Assembly: GCF_000090795.2 (NCBI RefSeq) | Contig: NW_003546606.1 | Location: forward strand, 34,836-93,319 | Reading direction: 5' to 3' | Source of the DNA: Amphimedon queenslandica | Lineage: Eukaryota; Porifera; Demospongiae; Haplosclerida; Niphatidae | Length of the DNA stretch: 58,484 bases | In this document: in pieces, positions 33,251 through 46,836 of the stretch | How the letters are laid out: every line of letters starts with the position of its first letter | How positions within the stretch are numbered: position 1 is the stretch's first letter | Translations under genes and position numbers: made by a program | The notes under the pieces: model-generated | The model's database searches: none | Told to the model about the DNA's origin: nothing | What the model saw: the letters and a program-made list of their open reading frames with translations, nothing else

Positions 33251-35084
33251 TCCGCATTAGGACTTTGATGTGTGTTCTCTGGTAATTTGTTATCTTTTAC
33301 TTGTTTCCTATCTTTGGAGATCATCATGCAACCAACCTTATAGCTTGTGACATAATTGTGTATTTATTATTTAAGCAAACCACTCCTCTCTATCTAATAC
33401 CCCCAGGTCGTCCTCTATAATTGATTTCACCCACGTGCGATATATATTTGATTGTATGTCGATGTCAACATTTCATTTCTTCTATACACGTTGTATTGGA
33501 GAAATAACAAGCCTTAGCAACCACCCGCCCACGCTACGTAAGTGGGTGTGGTCACGGCAAGCAAAATGGCGGTTTGCACATGGAACAAAGTTATGAGCTT
33601 TCTAACAGCGAAAGAACATAGAGATACTGTCTAAAGACTTTTCTAGAAGCAGTAGAAGGTAGAGAGAACCTTCATAAATCTTAATAAGAACCCAGCTGTA
33701 CATGCAAGGTGCAGAAATCAATTATAGGAATATTTTTAAACTGTTACGCTTGTTTTTGATTTATTCCAAACAAGAATCTCTTCACGTGGTACTTATACAG
33801 TGAAAGTAGAAATATACGTACACCTTGAGGATACCTCAATAGCAATCCTTACCTTGGTAACATCATTCCTAATCAAGACCTTTATTAGTATTATAAATCA
33901 ATTAGAATAACTGCAAATTGGAGAAATGGTAATGTATAAAAATTGGAAGAGGGAAAAGAGCTTTGATGTAAGAGAAAAACACTGGGGAAAAGGTAAAAAA
34001 TGTAAATTATCCTTTTTAGAAACAGTCATCAGTGCTTGACCTTGCTGGCTCTTTTAGTACTACCTTTGGTGATACTTCACTCTGCCCCATATGTACTGAC
34101 TGACTTTGCTTTATCTTGCGCAATAGGTAGTTGTTGGGGACTTTATCTCTCTGTCATCTCCTTTCAGAATTTTGATTATTTTTAAAGAATCTTTTTAGGG
34201 TCCTGGCAACTAAGAAGTGCAGCAAGCAATACTTGTTTTTTTGTAGCTCTAAGTTAGCACTAGCTGTGAGATTCTCCTTTTGGCTCTATTGTTCTGCTAC
34301 CTTCTCTACATTAATTTATCATCACTGTTTTCTGATAATTCATTTGCCTGTACTCAGTGAGCAATCCCGATTGAGGGACATAACTTCAAAAATGGAAGAT
34401 AGAAGCAACCTCCTGTATAAAATACTTCAGTAAAGACATGTTGCTTTCAAGTCACACACTGATGGTTTTAAAGCAAACCTTAATTAATTAGATCAGACAA
34501 TAGCTCCTCTTTTTGTTGCTTTGCTCAATCAAGACTTGTACCTTATATAGTATTGTTAACATGTATTGATACTTTTAATGCTTAATAAAACCCTTATGAA
34601 AACTCGTTGTGATTCTTTTGTCACTTCATACAGCATAATCAACTCCTAACTTGACCAGACCTTACCTGGTGTCTTTATGCTCATTGAAACTGGTTCAGCT
34701 AGTATTGTGGCCAGACACTCAGGCAAAGAAGAGAATTTCTTTCTTGTTGTAATAGTGACCACTATTGTACCAATCTACATGTACTTGTAATGAGTGTGGC
34801 ATTTAATAATCCTTTTAAGTCTTTCATTTGTTTGTCATATCTTGTGTCTGTTATGGAAGAAGTAAAGACACTTTGAATGGCTCTTCTAAAATATTTTCTT
34901 CTCTGGAACCTATTGCATCAGAATTTTTAGAGCAATTGAAAGGAGAGTCAGAGGCATAGAATGTACTGTGGCTGATATGTTTGAAAGTAAGGAGTCATTT
35001 AATGTGCAAGCACGAAAGTGAGTCATCTTCTGATATGACTATCTACAATTCCAAATGGATGGGATTTTAGTTCCTTGCAGAACA
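33251..35084. other. Decayed spacer
   Basis: No recognisable gene. A short GC-richer patch near 33420-33600 contains a small inverted repeat (ccacccgcccac / gtgggtgtgg, about 33521-33550). Confidence 0.4.
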
Positions 35085-35520
35085 TCAGGCGATGGGATCA
35101 CTGATGTGAAAAAGGCCTCCTCTGTCTATTATGTTTGTCCAGTATTTACTCGACAAACTCTCATCAATTTCACACCCACTCATCCCAATGAAAATTAAAA
35201 GTTTTTTTACAATTATTATTACAAAGCATATGCACCTAAACCAATAGTACACCTCTATCCAGCTGAATGGCATCCTGTCCAAAGGCTTCTGATAGTCAAC
35301 CCACACAACTGAGAAACAGTTTTTTGGCACTCTGCTTGTTCAGAAACGCTCTCAACCTGGCCATTTAGGCATTTTTGGCATCCTTTCCATTGTAGACCAC
35401 CCCAGTGTACAATTTATAGGCCTTGTTCAGACTGGTAAAGAACTGAAACTGATCTGGTCTAACCTCGCAACCTTCCTTTGGTATAATGTTCATACAGCAA
35501 TCTCCCAAGTAGTCTTTGAT
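35085..35520 (-). pseudogene. LINE reverse-transcriptase fragment, copy 2
   Basis: The minus strand reads NCFSVVWVDYQKPLDRMPFS, close to the conserved V-x-x-DY-x-K-A-F-D-S-V-P motif of non-LTR retrotransposon RT, followed by a decayed stretch. Upstream sequence (35330-35520) gives shifted pieces compatible with the same domain. There are several stops, no full ORF and no poly(A) end. Confidence 0.6.
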
Positions 35521-36891
35521 CAAATGTGCACAACATATCTCTTCCTGGAGCTTTACACAACTTAGTTTGCTTAATCATGTCATTCCAGTGTCGATTAAAT
35601 TCAGAACTTTTGGATTTACCCTGTGGTACGATGGTCAGTGATCTTCAAGTATTACTATACTCGGATCATGAGCAAGGTGTGTCCCAGGTTGCCCGTGAAT
35701 TTTGTTCAGAAACTCTCCACTTCTGCTGGTTTTGGTAATTTTGATCTATTGCTCTACTGCCCTTTCCCTTTATATGTATAGAATTGCACTTTGAAAGACA
35801 AAAAAATCTAATGGACATTTTTTGGTAACTTCTTTCTCATGAGGGCTGAAGTTGACTCTTTGTTTGGCCTAGCTGGCATTGAACAGTCCTTAGTGTTGAG
35901 AAGCTCTTGTATGTGGTGTGGGTTTTTTGCCATCGTGGGTCTTGACCTTAGTAGAACAGCCTTAACCTGTTTTATTGTCACCTGGACCTTTTTTAAAAGT
36001 TTTAATGTTATTGCAGCTTCAAGATCTGGATGATTTAGTTTTAGATCTATTTAACATTTTTATCTTGCGAGAAAGACATTAAACAAGAATTGCAAATTAC
36101 AAATGTAGTGCTTAAAGACTAAAAATATGATGAATGCCACTATGATTTCAACTCTTGATCATTTTAATAAAGCTGAATGTAACTAGGAAACATGTTCTAG
36201 CAAATTTTTGTTTCTTTGATCTTGTAATCAACTTGTTTTAAAGTAGACCAGATTTGATACAGGATCAAAGGAATCACTAAAGTTGTTTTGGTTTTTAGTG
36301 AAGAAAACCACGACCATACACCATAACAGCATACATTACCTGCCTGTGGAAATGTGGCATCATTTTTTGTTTTCAGGGATATAGATATCATCTAATTTAC
36401 CAGCAGTCATACATATAATTGATGCAATGTTGTCACTATCTTTATAACTTCTGAGGACAAAATCATTAGCTCCGTGTGGGGCGGGCACAGTTCCTGATGC
36501 CATAAAGTGACATTTATAGCATTTTTGTAATGTTTTATAATAAAAGGAATTTGAGTAACAAATACAAAATGAATAGCAGCCTCAAAGAACTAGAATCACA
36601 AAATATAGATCAGAACAGAACATGAGAACAAAAGAAAGGACCAAAAATGACTATTTATATACACAAATACATAACAAGATTCATAATCATAACTACTTAA
36701 TAATAATTAATAATAGTTAAGTAATAAAGAAATAATAACTTCAGTACTCATGCTCATGGCCCTATACCTAGACATAATTATTAATTTGTATATCACTTTG
36801 TCAAAATTTTCTTACAGAAAAGTGTTAATAATGCATCATAATTTTTAAAAATAGGCACAAGCATACATGTTTGTCATTGGGTCTTAATCCT
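35521..36891. other. Decayed spacer
   Basis: Two or three short frames (35526-35738, 35839-36033, 36197-36391) without recognisable domains; the rest is AT-rich. Confidence 0.35.
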
Positions 36892-37251
36892 TCAACAATA
36901 AGTGGCTTGTATGTCATAACTGCATTTACACCCATCAGTGGCACTTATGTCACATTGTAATGGCCTCACATACAGTTTAGCTTGCGTCACTATGTCCTTC
37001 AAATATATCACATCAAGCCGACGGTTGATTTCAGGCAATTCCTTTCTGTTATCTGCTGCCCATAAAAGAGTATACCTACCACACACGTGTCTAGATTCTC
37101 TATCTAAAAAATTGTAAGGACAAGGTGGTTCCCACTTTCCACTACACTTCATTATTGTATTTTTGATCTGCTTTTGCTTGGACTGTTGTAGCTTTGCCTC
37201 TCTTTTAGTAACAAGTACTGGTAAGAAAGTGGTACTATAATTAGTGTTCAC
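36892..37251 (-). other. Unrecognised open segment in a repeated block
   Basis: Open for 119 codons on the minus strand; its first 50 residues (TNYSTTFLPVLVTKREAKLQ...) recur almost exactly at 38650-38803 on the other side of the gap. Basic N-terminal half and Cys-containing C-terminal half (CDISATDGCKCSYD). Probably part of a transposon I cannot name. Confidence 0.3.
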
Positions 37252-37490
37252 TCTGTCACTAATAGGATTGCATCAAAATCACTTCACTAATTCTGATTGA
37301 GAGTCATGTGTGATGGGAGAGTTCTGACCTTTTTTATCTATTAAAAGCCCAACAGACACTATGCAAGATTTATTGCATGCAACACAATTTATACTGGAGT
37401 CAATGGAGCTTGTAACATGTTGCATGACAGAACTATTTCCCATTTCATGCAACATGCCATTGACTCCTGTATAAACTGTGTTGCATGCAA
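37106..37490. repeat. Gap-flanking duplicate, left copy
   Basis: From aaaattgtaaggacaaggtg to gtgttgcatgcaa this matches 38658-39042 nearly base for base (for example ccactacactt versus ccaccacactt). The left copy stops at the first N. It contains the hairpin 37373-37406 / 37457-37490. Confidence 0.9.
37373..37490. repeat. Inverted repeat (34-bp arms) at the edge of the gap
   Basis: Arms ttgcatgcaacacaatttat... and its near-complement ...ataaactgtgttgcatgcaa with a 50-bp loop. The same hairpin occurs at 38925-39042. It may be why the assembly breaks here. Confidence 0.85.
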
Positions 37491-38449
37491 NNNNNNNNNN
37501 NNNNNNNNNNNNNNNNNNNNNNNNNNNNNNNNNNNNNNNNNNNNNNNNNNNNNNNNNNNNNNNNNNNNNNNNNNNNNNNNNNNNNNNNNNNNNNNNNNNN
37601 NNNNNNNNNNNNNNNNNNNNNNNNNNNNNNNNNNNNNNNNNNNNNNNNNNNNNNNNNNNNNNNNNNNNNNNNNNNNNNNNNNNNNNNNNNNNNNNNNNNN
37701 NNNNNNNNNNNNNNNNNNNNNNNNNNNNNNNNNNNNNNNNNNNNNNNNNNNNNNNNNNNNNNNNNNNNNNNNNNNNNNNNNNNNNNNNNNNNNNNNNNNN
37801 NNNNNNNNNNNNNNNNNNNNNNNNNNNNNNNNNNNNNNNNNNNNNNNNNNNNNNNNNNNNNNNNNNNNNNNNNNNNNNNNNNNNNNNNNNNNNNNNNNNN
37901 NNNNNNNNNNNNNNNNNNNNNNNNNNNNNNNNNNNNNNNNNNNNNNNNNNNNNNNNNNNNNNNNNNNNNNNNNNNNNNNNNNNNNNNNNNNNNNNNNNNN
38001 NNNNNNNNNNNNNNNNNNNNNNNNNNNNNNNNNNNNNNNNNNNNNNNNNNNNNNNNNNNNNNNNNNNNNNNNNNNNNNNNNNNNNNNNNNNNNNNNNNNN
38101 NNNNNNNNNNNNNNNNNNNNNNNNNNNNNNNNNNNNNNNNNNNNNNNNNNNNNNNNNNNNNNNNNNNNNNNNNNNNNNNNNNNNNNNNNNNNNNNNNNNN
38201 NNNNNNNNNNNNNNNNNNNNNNNNNNNNNNNNNNNNNNNNNNNNNNNNNNNNNNNNNNNNNNNNNNNNNNNNNNNNNNNNNNNNNNNNNNNNNNNNNNNN
38301 NNNNNNNNNNNNNNNNNNNNNNNNNNNNNNNNNNNNNNNNNNNNNNNNNNNNNNNNNNNNNNNNNNNNNNNNNNNNNNNNNNNNNNNNNNNNNNNNNNNN
38401 NNNNNNNNNNNNNNNNNNNNNNNNNNNNNNNNNNNNNNNNNNNNNNNNN
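37491..38449. other. Assembly gap (959 N)
   Basis: Run of N. Open frames crossing it have no meaning. Confidence 0.99.
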
Positions 38450-38551
38450 CCTTCAAGTTCTTGACAAGTAGCCATTGTTCCATTTACTAGTCTACAACGT
38501 GGCAATCTGGTCACTCACGTGATCTTAATAATATTCATAGTATAGTTTAAA

Positions 38552-38650
38552 TCGGTTACACACCTCTTTGTCGGTTTCCAAGGAATTTGTCAACCTCGGG
38601 CTTCGCCCTCGGTTTCCAAATTCCTTGGAAACCTCCTCATCGGTGTATAA
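38552..38650. repeat. Small foldback / MITE-like repeat, about 100 bp
   Basis: Arms ggttacacacc...ggtttccaaggaatttg and caaattccttggaaacc...ggtgtataacc face each other around cctcgggcttcgccctcgg. It lies just left of the second gap-flanking copy. Confidence 0.7.
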
Positions 38651-38653
38651 CCT

Positions 38654-39042
38654 ACATAAAAAATTGTAAGGACAAGGTGGTTCCCACTTTCCACCACACT
38701 TCATTATCGTATTTTTGATCTGCTTTTGCTTGGACTGTTGTAGCTTTGCCTCTCTTTTAGTAACAAGTACTGGTAAGAAAGTGGTACTATAATTAGTGTT
38801 CACTCTGTCACTAATAGGATTGCATCAAAATCACTTCACTAATTCTGATTGAGAGTCATGTGTGATGGGAGAGTTCTGACCTTTTTTATCTATTAAAAGC
38901 CCAACAGACACTATGCAAGATTTATTGCATGCAACACAATTTATACTGGAGTCAATGGAGCTTGTAACATGTTGCATGACAGAACTATTTCCCATTTCAT
39001 GCAACATGCCATTGACTCCTGTATAAACTGTGTTGCATGCAA
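38654..39042. repeat. Gap-flanking duplicate, right copy
   Basis: Second copy of 37106-37490, including the hairpin (38925-39042). Unlike the left copy it continues into unique sequence (aataagttgtttcc...). Confidence 0.9.
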
Positions 39043-42000
39043 TAAGTTGTTTCCAAAAATGAAAGAAATGTTGTATGTACGTGTATGTTGGGCTTCAGTG
39101 ACCGGAAAAATGTATGAACTGGGTGGAATGGGAAAGCTAATGGCCTCAATGCTATTCAAGATGAAGAATGTCATTAATGGCCTCCTCTTTCCTAGATTCA
39201 GTAGTTGGCTCATTGTTTGCATTTGTACTTGCTGTATCTAGTTAAGGACACTCTTTGTGCTTTTCTGATAGAAGGATAATGAATTCAAAACAATTCAGTA
39301 CTATTTATATTATTGGACAACACTTCTTCAATAAAGACATATCTTATATTAAAATTCATGATTATTATTAATAAAGCAAATTTCAAACAATAGCCATTCA
39401 TTATTACTGAGAGTACTTAGCAAATCCACCTACTTGCAACACAGATTACAAACTTTTATGGTGTCTGTTAAAAATTCCTTTATTTTTGTTTTACTTTCAT
39501 CAACTTTAGTATTAAAGGTATAGTACTTGCCTATCTTCAGTATTGCTGAACTTCTTTAGATCATAAATTCAAAGATATGCCATGTTTAAAATTCAGTCAA
39601 AGCAGAGGGCAGAGTAAACTTTTTACATTGTGAAAATGAGGTTTCCTCATATAAAATTTGTTTTAATGTATATAATGATTGCAATGAAATTCAGGATAAT
39701 CAGTGGTGTGAACAAGATAGCTGCCATCAGCATGACCATCGGACAAGATGTTTCCAGCTTCTGCATTGTTTGTCACTATGAAAGAATCTCTCATTTTTTA
39801 CTTTTGTTACTTCTATTGAGACTTATGCATAAGCTTTAATAAATCATGTTCGTCAGTGTGTAATGACATTTTTTGAGTTTATAATAGCAATGATGACTTA
39901 GTAGGAAATTGCTGATGCCCTGAATGTTAGACTATTTAACACATATAGTGAATTACCTGCAATGCTTGGTTTGCATACCATGATGATTTCACTCAAGAAA
40001 ATTGACAATTTTTTCATTCCTTTGTCACTTCACCGGCACCAGTCCCATTTTGCATATCACCTTTTTTACTGACAAGCATCATATAGAGTCTCTTGTAGGT
40101 AATGTTTGTTAGTTGTGCCCTATAATGATCAGCATCTATTCATATTATATTAATTTTCAAAACTGCTTTAAGTGGCAAATTGGAATACATTTTTGTTGTG
40201 TTGATTACTTGCTTGAAGGTGATGTTCCCTCCTCTCAGAAACAGCTAAATCTGGTTGTAAGGACTGGCACCAAAAGGTTTTATTCTGACCCAGTAAAAAA
40301 TGACAAAGCCTCTGCTAGTGACACATCACCACCATCATTACTTGAGCAAAAATCATTTCTTTATGTGCAATATTGACAAACATTGACTTACATTCATCTA
40401 AATACTGAAGAAAACAAAAGCTGCTTCTTCTTTAGATCTTCTGTTGTCTTGGTTTCTCAATTATTTTTGAAATTGTACTAATTTTTCTTATAATTATTCA
40501 TCAAAGAATCAAAATTTATCATTGTAAAAATTACTATAGTGACTACCTAATATTGTACTAATGCATGATAGATTTATAAATCTTAAGGGCATTCTATTGC
40601 CTGTTACCAAAAGTAGACTTTATTAGTGAAAATATGCATTCCACTGATGCTGAAGACAGGTGAAAAGTAAGCCCCATGACTGCATCTACATGCCAAACAG
40701 CAGTGTTTAAATTTTTAAGTTGCTGTGGATTCATTTTGTTTGATTTTTTATAAGGCTCAAAGTTTGCCTTTTACTAGGCATGTTTTTTGCTTGCAATTGG
40801 TTGGAGACATGGAAAGGAGTACTGCAAGACATAAAATTGTCTGCCCATGGCATGGCTGATAAAAATTGCCTTTGGTAGCAATAGCATCATTAGAGTGGCT
40901 ACAAAAATTGCTATATGGCATTACACTTTGAAATTGCATCCTTTCATTGCAACAGCAAAGGTAGCATATATCAATTACATCAAGAATGCCAGATCGATTA
41001 AGCCCAGTAAGAAACTGATCTTTTCCTTTTTTGAGAAGAAAATTTACTTTCGGGGTACTATAAATTGGGTTGCCATGCTGTATCACTATTCTACTTGGAT
41101 CAATAATAGGATTGCAGTAAAATTGTTCTATTAATACTTTTGGATTTTAAGGAATGAGGTTTCCCAATGTAAATTTTGTTTTTAAAGTATAATGAGTAAA
41201 TTGTCTTTTATGGTCAGTATGTATGTAGTCTTAAGAATTATCAGTAATTCCGAACAAGAAAATTGCCATAAGCATGACCATGGGAAAGGATGATTTAAGT
41301 TTCTGCATTGGGCTTTGATTCTCTCTTATGAGGGTCTCCCTCGTTTCACTGGCCACCACCTCCTAGGAGCAGTGGAACAGCCTTGTCAAAAATTAAGAAT
41401 ACAAAATACACAGTAACTACAAAGATGATAATACATATAGTGACAAAAATAGAACATAGCATATAAATTTAGCAGACCATCAGGCCTTAGCAGTTTAGGC
41501 TGTGGTTCCAATGTATACACGTAATAAAAGCTTTCATACATGGATATAACTGGAGAGCATAATAGAGATCTTCATTTCCTTGTAACAACATCTTTTAAGG
41601 ATAATCTGCCAAGTCTTAAGTACATCTAATGAAAAAATTCAATAAAACCAGGATTTTCTATTTTTGATATTTTTAGCTTTTTAATGATGCATCATGCCTT
41701 TTTAAAATGTCCTGGTATTAAGTGGCTCTGGATTTGTGTATGTATTATACGCTCATCTCTGCCCACTGCTGAAATTTAAAAAATAGTTTGCTTATGTGGG
41801 ATGCTAACAGTACAATTGATCTACCTGTCCCAGCTATGGTTAATTCTGAATAGGAGATTGTTAGCTGATTTAAGTGTTAACTTTATAGAATATGTAGATG
41901 TTGTTGGAAGTCCACTTAAATGAACACAAAGCTCAGGAAATATGCCTAGAAAAAAAATTTAAAGGCTATCAACATTTCAGCTTATGCTTAATCAGGGCTT

Positions 42001-44489
42001 TTCCCTATAATAACTTACTTTCCTGCATGATTAAGAACCATCTCTGTACCTCTACCTGATACCATTGTTCTTATTCATCAGTGATATTGAAATGTTATTG
42101 GCTGGATTACTGGTTTCACTTTGTTCCATCTGTAGATGACACACAGACTATCACCTGTGATAGTAGAAATGCTCTTGCTTTCTCATAGCTCCTTTCCTTT
42201 TCCATCACTTTATAGAACATGTGAAAGCCATGTTATAAACAATCTCTTGTCCACTCCCCTAAGGTTCATTAAGCTTGGGATCATTCTAGTCTAATATGAT
42301 TAGTAATAACATTACAGCAGACCTATGAGTCACAAATTTATCAATACCTTTGTATGTTTTTGGGCAAAAATTGGTGCATATTATAGGAATTGATTCAGGA
42401 GTCTTTTTCCTTTTTTAGATTTTTCCACCTGCCCATTGTTATATAGATAGACTATAATTTCAGCGAGATCACAGCCTTTTGGAGGTGGATCGTCAATTGC
42501 AAAGGGCAGCGTGGGATGGCCTAAAAGTATTGAGCACATATATGTCAATGAAAATTATACCAATCCACTATCGTGTGTTCAGATTAACCAGTCTTATACA
42601 TTGCAGCCTGAATGGTACTTTTTTGAGAACACCAATATGGTACATTGACTATCTCATTCCACAATTTCCACATTAGATGACTTTTCAGAAATAAGTAAGC
42701 ACCCTAATAATATGTGTTGGCTTGATAAGGAACTACCTCATAGTACTAGCCATAGGATCATTGATTCCACTGGAATTTGCTGACCTCTGTTAAGCAGGAA
42801 ACCTGAGGGAACTAATAGAAAAAATTTCTCCTTATTGATGACACCGCTTATTACCCTTTTGATCTCATCTCCACATTTATGTTTTTTTGAAACCAGTCTA
42901 CCAGCTTCATTACTGTTACCTTCATTTATGATTGGCATTGTCACAGTGATAAACATCATTCCTGAACCTCTAGTAATTAGAAAACCTCATAAAGATAGTG
43001 ATTGATATTCTAAAGCCTCCTGCTTAAGTAATAATTTCTACTGTATTGATTGGTCCTGATTATAGTTCTTTTAACATTGACAAGGTATATTGGGCTAAGA
43101 GCACATCATTTTATAGGCTAATAAATTGTTAGACATCAGCCATTTTCATGTGTTATCTTCATTATTAGTGATAGTTGAATTGAGGAGTTTGCAATTCATT
43201 TTTTAAATGTGATAATAATCAATAAATTAAACATAGGAACAATAGAAAAGCATCAATAGCAACAACCAATTGGTTAAACTATCATTACTTATTATTGAGT
43301 TTGCAAAGTGAAGTTACACTTTAAATGAAGGATGTAGATCTAATATTAGTTTGGTTGAACTTAAACTGTAACGTACCATTTGGCTGTTTTAGCATTTTTA
43401 TTGACACAAGTCAGAAAATGTAAACATTCACACATCATCATCACAGTCATAAAAAGATATTATAAATAAGTGTCTATCATTTTACATTGAAGGAATAAAT
43501 AATTATTCAACATTAATGTTCTAAGAGTTCGATCAAACGTAGCCTATGTACATTGAAAAAGTTGTGCTAGCCATGTCTTCAGTTTGATTAGCTCTTACAG
43601 ATTTAGACTTTATCTCCTGCTAAATAAAGGAACTAACAGAAACAAGACTGCAATCAAAGAAGTTATATTTTGTCTGGAGGTGCTGTGTTCACAATTTTAA
43701 TTGTGACTGTCTGCAAGCTGTTGGTCCCTAGTCCTACTTTCCACCACACTTCATTAGAGTCTTCATTTTATTTTTGACCTACTTTTGCTTGAACTATTGT
43801 AGCTTTGCCACTCTTAGCAACAAATACTGGTAAGAAAGAGGTACTATACATTGGTTTGCCATGCTGCGTTACTATTTCACTCTGATCAATAATAGGATTG
43901 TAGAGAAATTGTGCTATTAATACTGATAGAATTTTGAAAATAGGCTACCCCAATGTAAATTTTATTTTAAGGTATTTTGTCTTTTATGGTGAGTACTTAA
44001 CCTTCACTGTTATGAACAAGAAAGCTGCCATCAACATGACCATCAGACAAGATGTTTTCAGCTTCTGCATTGTTTGTCACCATGGAAAAATCTCTCCTAT
44101 AGACACCATTGTAGTCCTATTTTCATTTATTGGAACTGTCCTTTTGGTAATAAATCTTGTGTGTCAGCGTGTAAAACCATTTTTCTAAGAGTTTATACTA
44201 GTAATGACGACTCATTTGGAAGTGGCTGATGTCCTGGTCATTGGACCGTTTAACACAAAGGGTGAATTGACCTGCAGTGCTTGATTTGTAGCAAACAAAC
44301 AACCTGTAGGTTGTTTATTTAACAAAAACTCTTTATCTATTTCTTAGTGTGTGGGAAGAATAACCTGCATTTGGTGATAATAATGATAATAATGTGAAAT
44401 TTTGAAATAAGAATTTTAGGCTGACTAATTGTCTTCAAAAAAAAGATTTCAAGTCTCCCTTAAATTGTTTTCTTGTCCAATTCTAGTGG
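39043..44489. other. Field of diverged repeat blocks, no intact gene
   Basis: A diverged block recurs here: the segment with gaacaag.tagctgccatcagcatgaccatc (39712), a counterpart at 41255 (attgccataagcatgaccat), and one at 44012 (gctgccatcaacatgaccat); each is preceded at a similar distance by tttcctcat/tttcccaat or similar and by gatcaataataggattg (41098, 43887; also 45400). The gap-flanking repeats carry a related gtcactaataggattg. It looks like an old transposon family on the minus strand. Frames are short and I cannot classify it. Open segments at 40113-40376 and 42479-42676 (plus) and 40757-41086 and 42738-42959 (minus) are unassigned. Confidence 0.45.
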
Positions 44490-44498
44490 AATTACCCC

Positions 44499-44813
44499 CT
44501 ATGTCTTTAACAATTGATTTTTAATGGCATTTTTGATTTGACATATAACAAAGAGTCTTTCTCTTTCACACAAAGGTTCAATGGGCTCACTTCCTGCCTG
44601 TGGGCTTTGACTCCTTTTTTGCCAGTGTCTCTCTCTGTTTGACTGACGGCAACCTGTCAGTGGGGCAGTGGGACTGCCTTTTTGAAAAAACTTCTTGGTC
44701 TGGTGGTTGTTGGGTAGCTTTACTCCTACATTGCACTTTGGTCTGGTGACTCCACAATGAGCAATATAGGCATGTAACTGCTTAGTATTCTTATCTAGCG
44801 TGTGCCTGGGCAA
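44499..44813 (-). other. Unassigned basic open segment
   Basis: Open for 104 codons on the minus strand (HTLDKNTKQLHAYIAHCGVT..., basic and Cys-poor). Part of the block (44755-44930) recurs, diverged, at 46570-46740 (tcaatataggcacat... tagtactgtgtattt), so it belongs to a dispersed repeat, perhaps the Gypsy element next to it. Confidence 0.3.
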
Positions 44814-44989
44814 CCTAAATCATTAAAATAAATTACAGTTTTCCACTTACAATATTAATAATGGGGAAATTCCCTCACTTTTCTATGATAACCAGTACTA
44901 TGTACTTTATAACAGTATGGAGTGATAAAAGTTATTGATAAGCTAATTTTTCCTCTTGCAATGAACAAGCAATTAGTATGTCGTCATTG

Positions 44990-45340
44990 TAATCATAGAC
45001 AAATGGCAGTCCTCGTAGTACTTGGTCAACATATATTTGAAGTGTCTGTGAAGCATTCCATAAGCCAAGGGCATCCTCACAAACTCAAAAAGGCCAAAGG
45101 GAGTGGTAATAGCCATCTTTGGAATGTCCTTTGGAACCACAGGAATCTGATGATAGGCTCTGATGAGATCAGTTTTATAAAATATAGTACTACCATAAAT
45201 TATTGCTGAAAAGTCATGTATATATGTGGTATAGGGTATCGTGTCAGGAACTGTACTATTATTTAGTACTCAATAGTCATCACAATGTCTCCAATCACCC
45301 AGATTACCATATGTAATGGCAATAATCAACTGCTAGAAGG
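44990..45340 (-). pseudogene. Ty3/Gypsy reverse-transcriptase fragment
   Basis: Reading minus from about 45240, an open stretch gives [37 protein letters not shown] and [18 protein letters not shown]. This is the conserved palm/fingers segment of Gypsy RT (family pattern KxDLxxAYHQIxV...[15 protein letters not shown]), with the FGL of MPFGL altered. Flanking RT motifs are in other frames, and no YxDD, integrase or LTR was found nearby. Confidence 0.75.
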
Positions 45341-45942
45341 TCACATAATCACGAGCTCCACCATGTGTTGGAACTTACTGTATTACTCTTCCACTCTGAT
45401 CAATAATAGGATTGCAGTGAAGCCATGAAGAATGAAATGATAAACACGAGATAAAACTACGTCCTTCACAGTCCAAGCAGCTGTAACAATACAGTCTGAT
45501 AATTGCTTGATGAAACACTTGACTTTATCCCCAGGGAGAGGAATAGAAATAGCTTGTGTGTCTTGATGCAATCAAAATGTTCTAGAACACTGAGAATAAG
45601 CACATGGCATAAGTAATTACATTTACATAAAATACATTATTAATAAAGAAATCATAGAAATATTATAATGTTATCTTTCATCCTGAAAATTGTATTCCTC
45701 TTTGTCAAACATTACTGAAGATTCAGTAAAAGTATTGAGTATAAATCAATATACTATAATAATGATCAATTTTATTAACAAACATAATCATTGAAGTATA
45801 AAGCCTATTTTAATTTTGTCCTAGATCCTCTAGATAATTTTATCATAAGGCTGGTCAAATGGAGGCTGGGTTGATCTAATGAGTAGATTTTGGAGGATAT
45901 TTTTCTTATTTTACTCTTGGAAGGTACAACCAAGAGGGGAAT

Positions 45943-46389
45943 CTAGATGACATGACAGAATGATTGTCTTGTAATGAATCTGTGGGATATAGGGGGTACA
46001 AATTGATGGCAATTTGGTGATGGCATTTTCCCAAATGGGTCTAACATTGACTTACATGCTACTGGATCTGTATTCCATGTGTCCCATTCTATGTCAGATC
46101 CTACCTTGTACTTCTTTGCATCTGATAGATCAAGTTTATATGGATTTTGTTTAAATGTAAATCCGGTTTTATTGCAAACCGGATTTAATGAATGTGAGGT
46201 AGCCGTTGGATATATTAAAGACAAAGGTATACCGGTGTGCTTTATTTCCATATTTCTGGCTGTAATTGTTGGTTGTGGATTTTCATTTAAAGATTGAAGT
46301 AAGAGTCTAGCAAAAGGATCCATACCAGGATCGCAAGATGCTTTTTGATATAACTCTATTTGTCCCGGGATTGACTCTCTTGATATCAT
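45943..46389 (-). other. Unrecognised open segment (148 codons)
   Basis: Proline-rich, composition more protein-like than neighbours (MDPFARLLLQSLNENPQPT, DIEWDTWNTDPVACKSMLDP). It contains a perfect 11-bp DNA hairpin at 46159-46186 (aaatccggttt / aaaccggattt, 6-nt loop). It might be a retroelement Gag piece or a single exon of a host gene. No function assigned. Confidence 0.3.
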
Positions 46390-46836
46390 TAATGTACTTA
46401 GTAATTTATGATATTCAAATTTTGAATTATTTTAATTACCAGTATTATTGCTATTTCAACGTTGTTGATACATATTCATTATGATATTCAATGTTAGGTA
46501 CCTTTACTCCTGCATGGTACTCTGGTTTTGGGGAACTTCTGTTCCTACTTTTATGGAGACCCCACTATGATCAATATAGGCACATACTGGCCTTAACTGC
46601 TTAGTTTTCTGATCTAGCTTGGGTATGGGCAACCTAGATCGTAGAAATAAATTCCAGTTCCACTTACAATGTTACTAATGGTGAAATGTGCATTCCTCAC
46701 TTGTCTATCATGACTAGTACTGTGTATTTTATATTAGTATGGAAGCATTATTTTGGTGCTATACCTTATTTAGCAAATTATAATTTTTATGACTTTTCTA
46801 AACAAAGCCTCCTTTTATTTGAAAATCTTTCTTTAG

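Noticed and set aside
37279-38514. Very long open frames in several frames across 37.3-38.5 kb
   Set aside because: They are created by the run of N, which contains no stops by definition.
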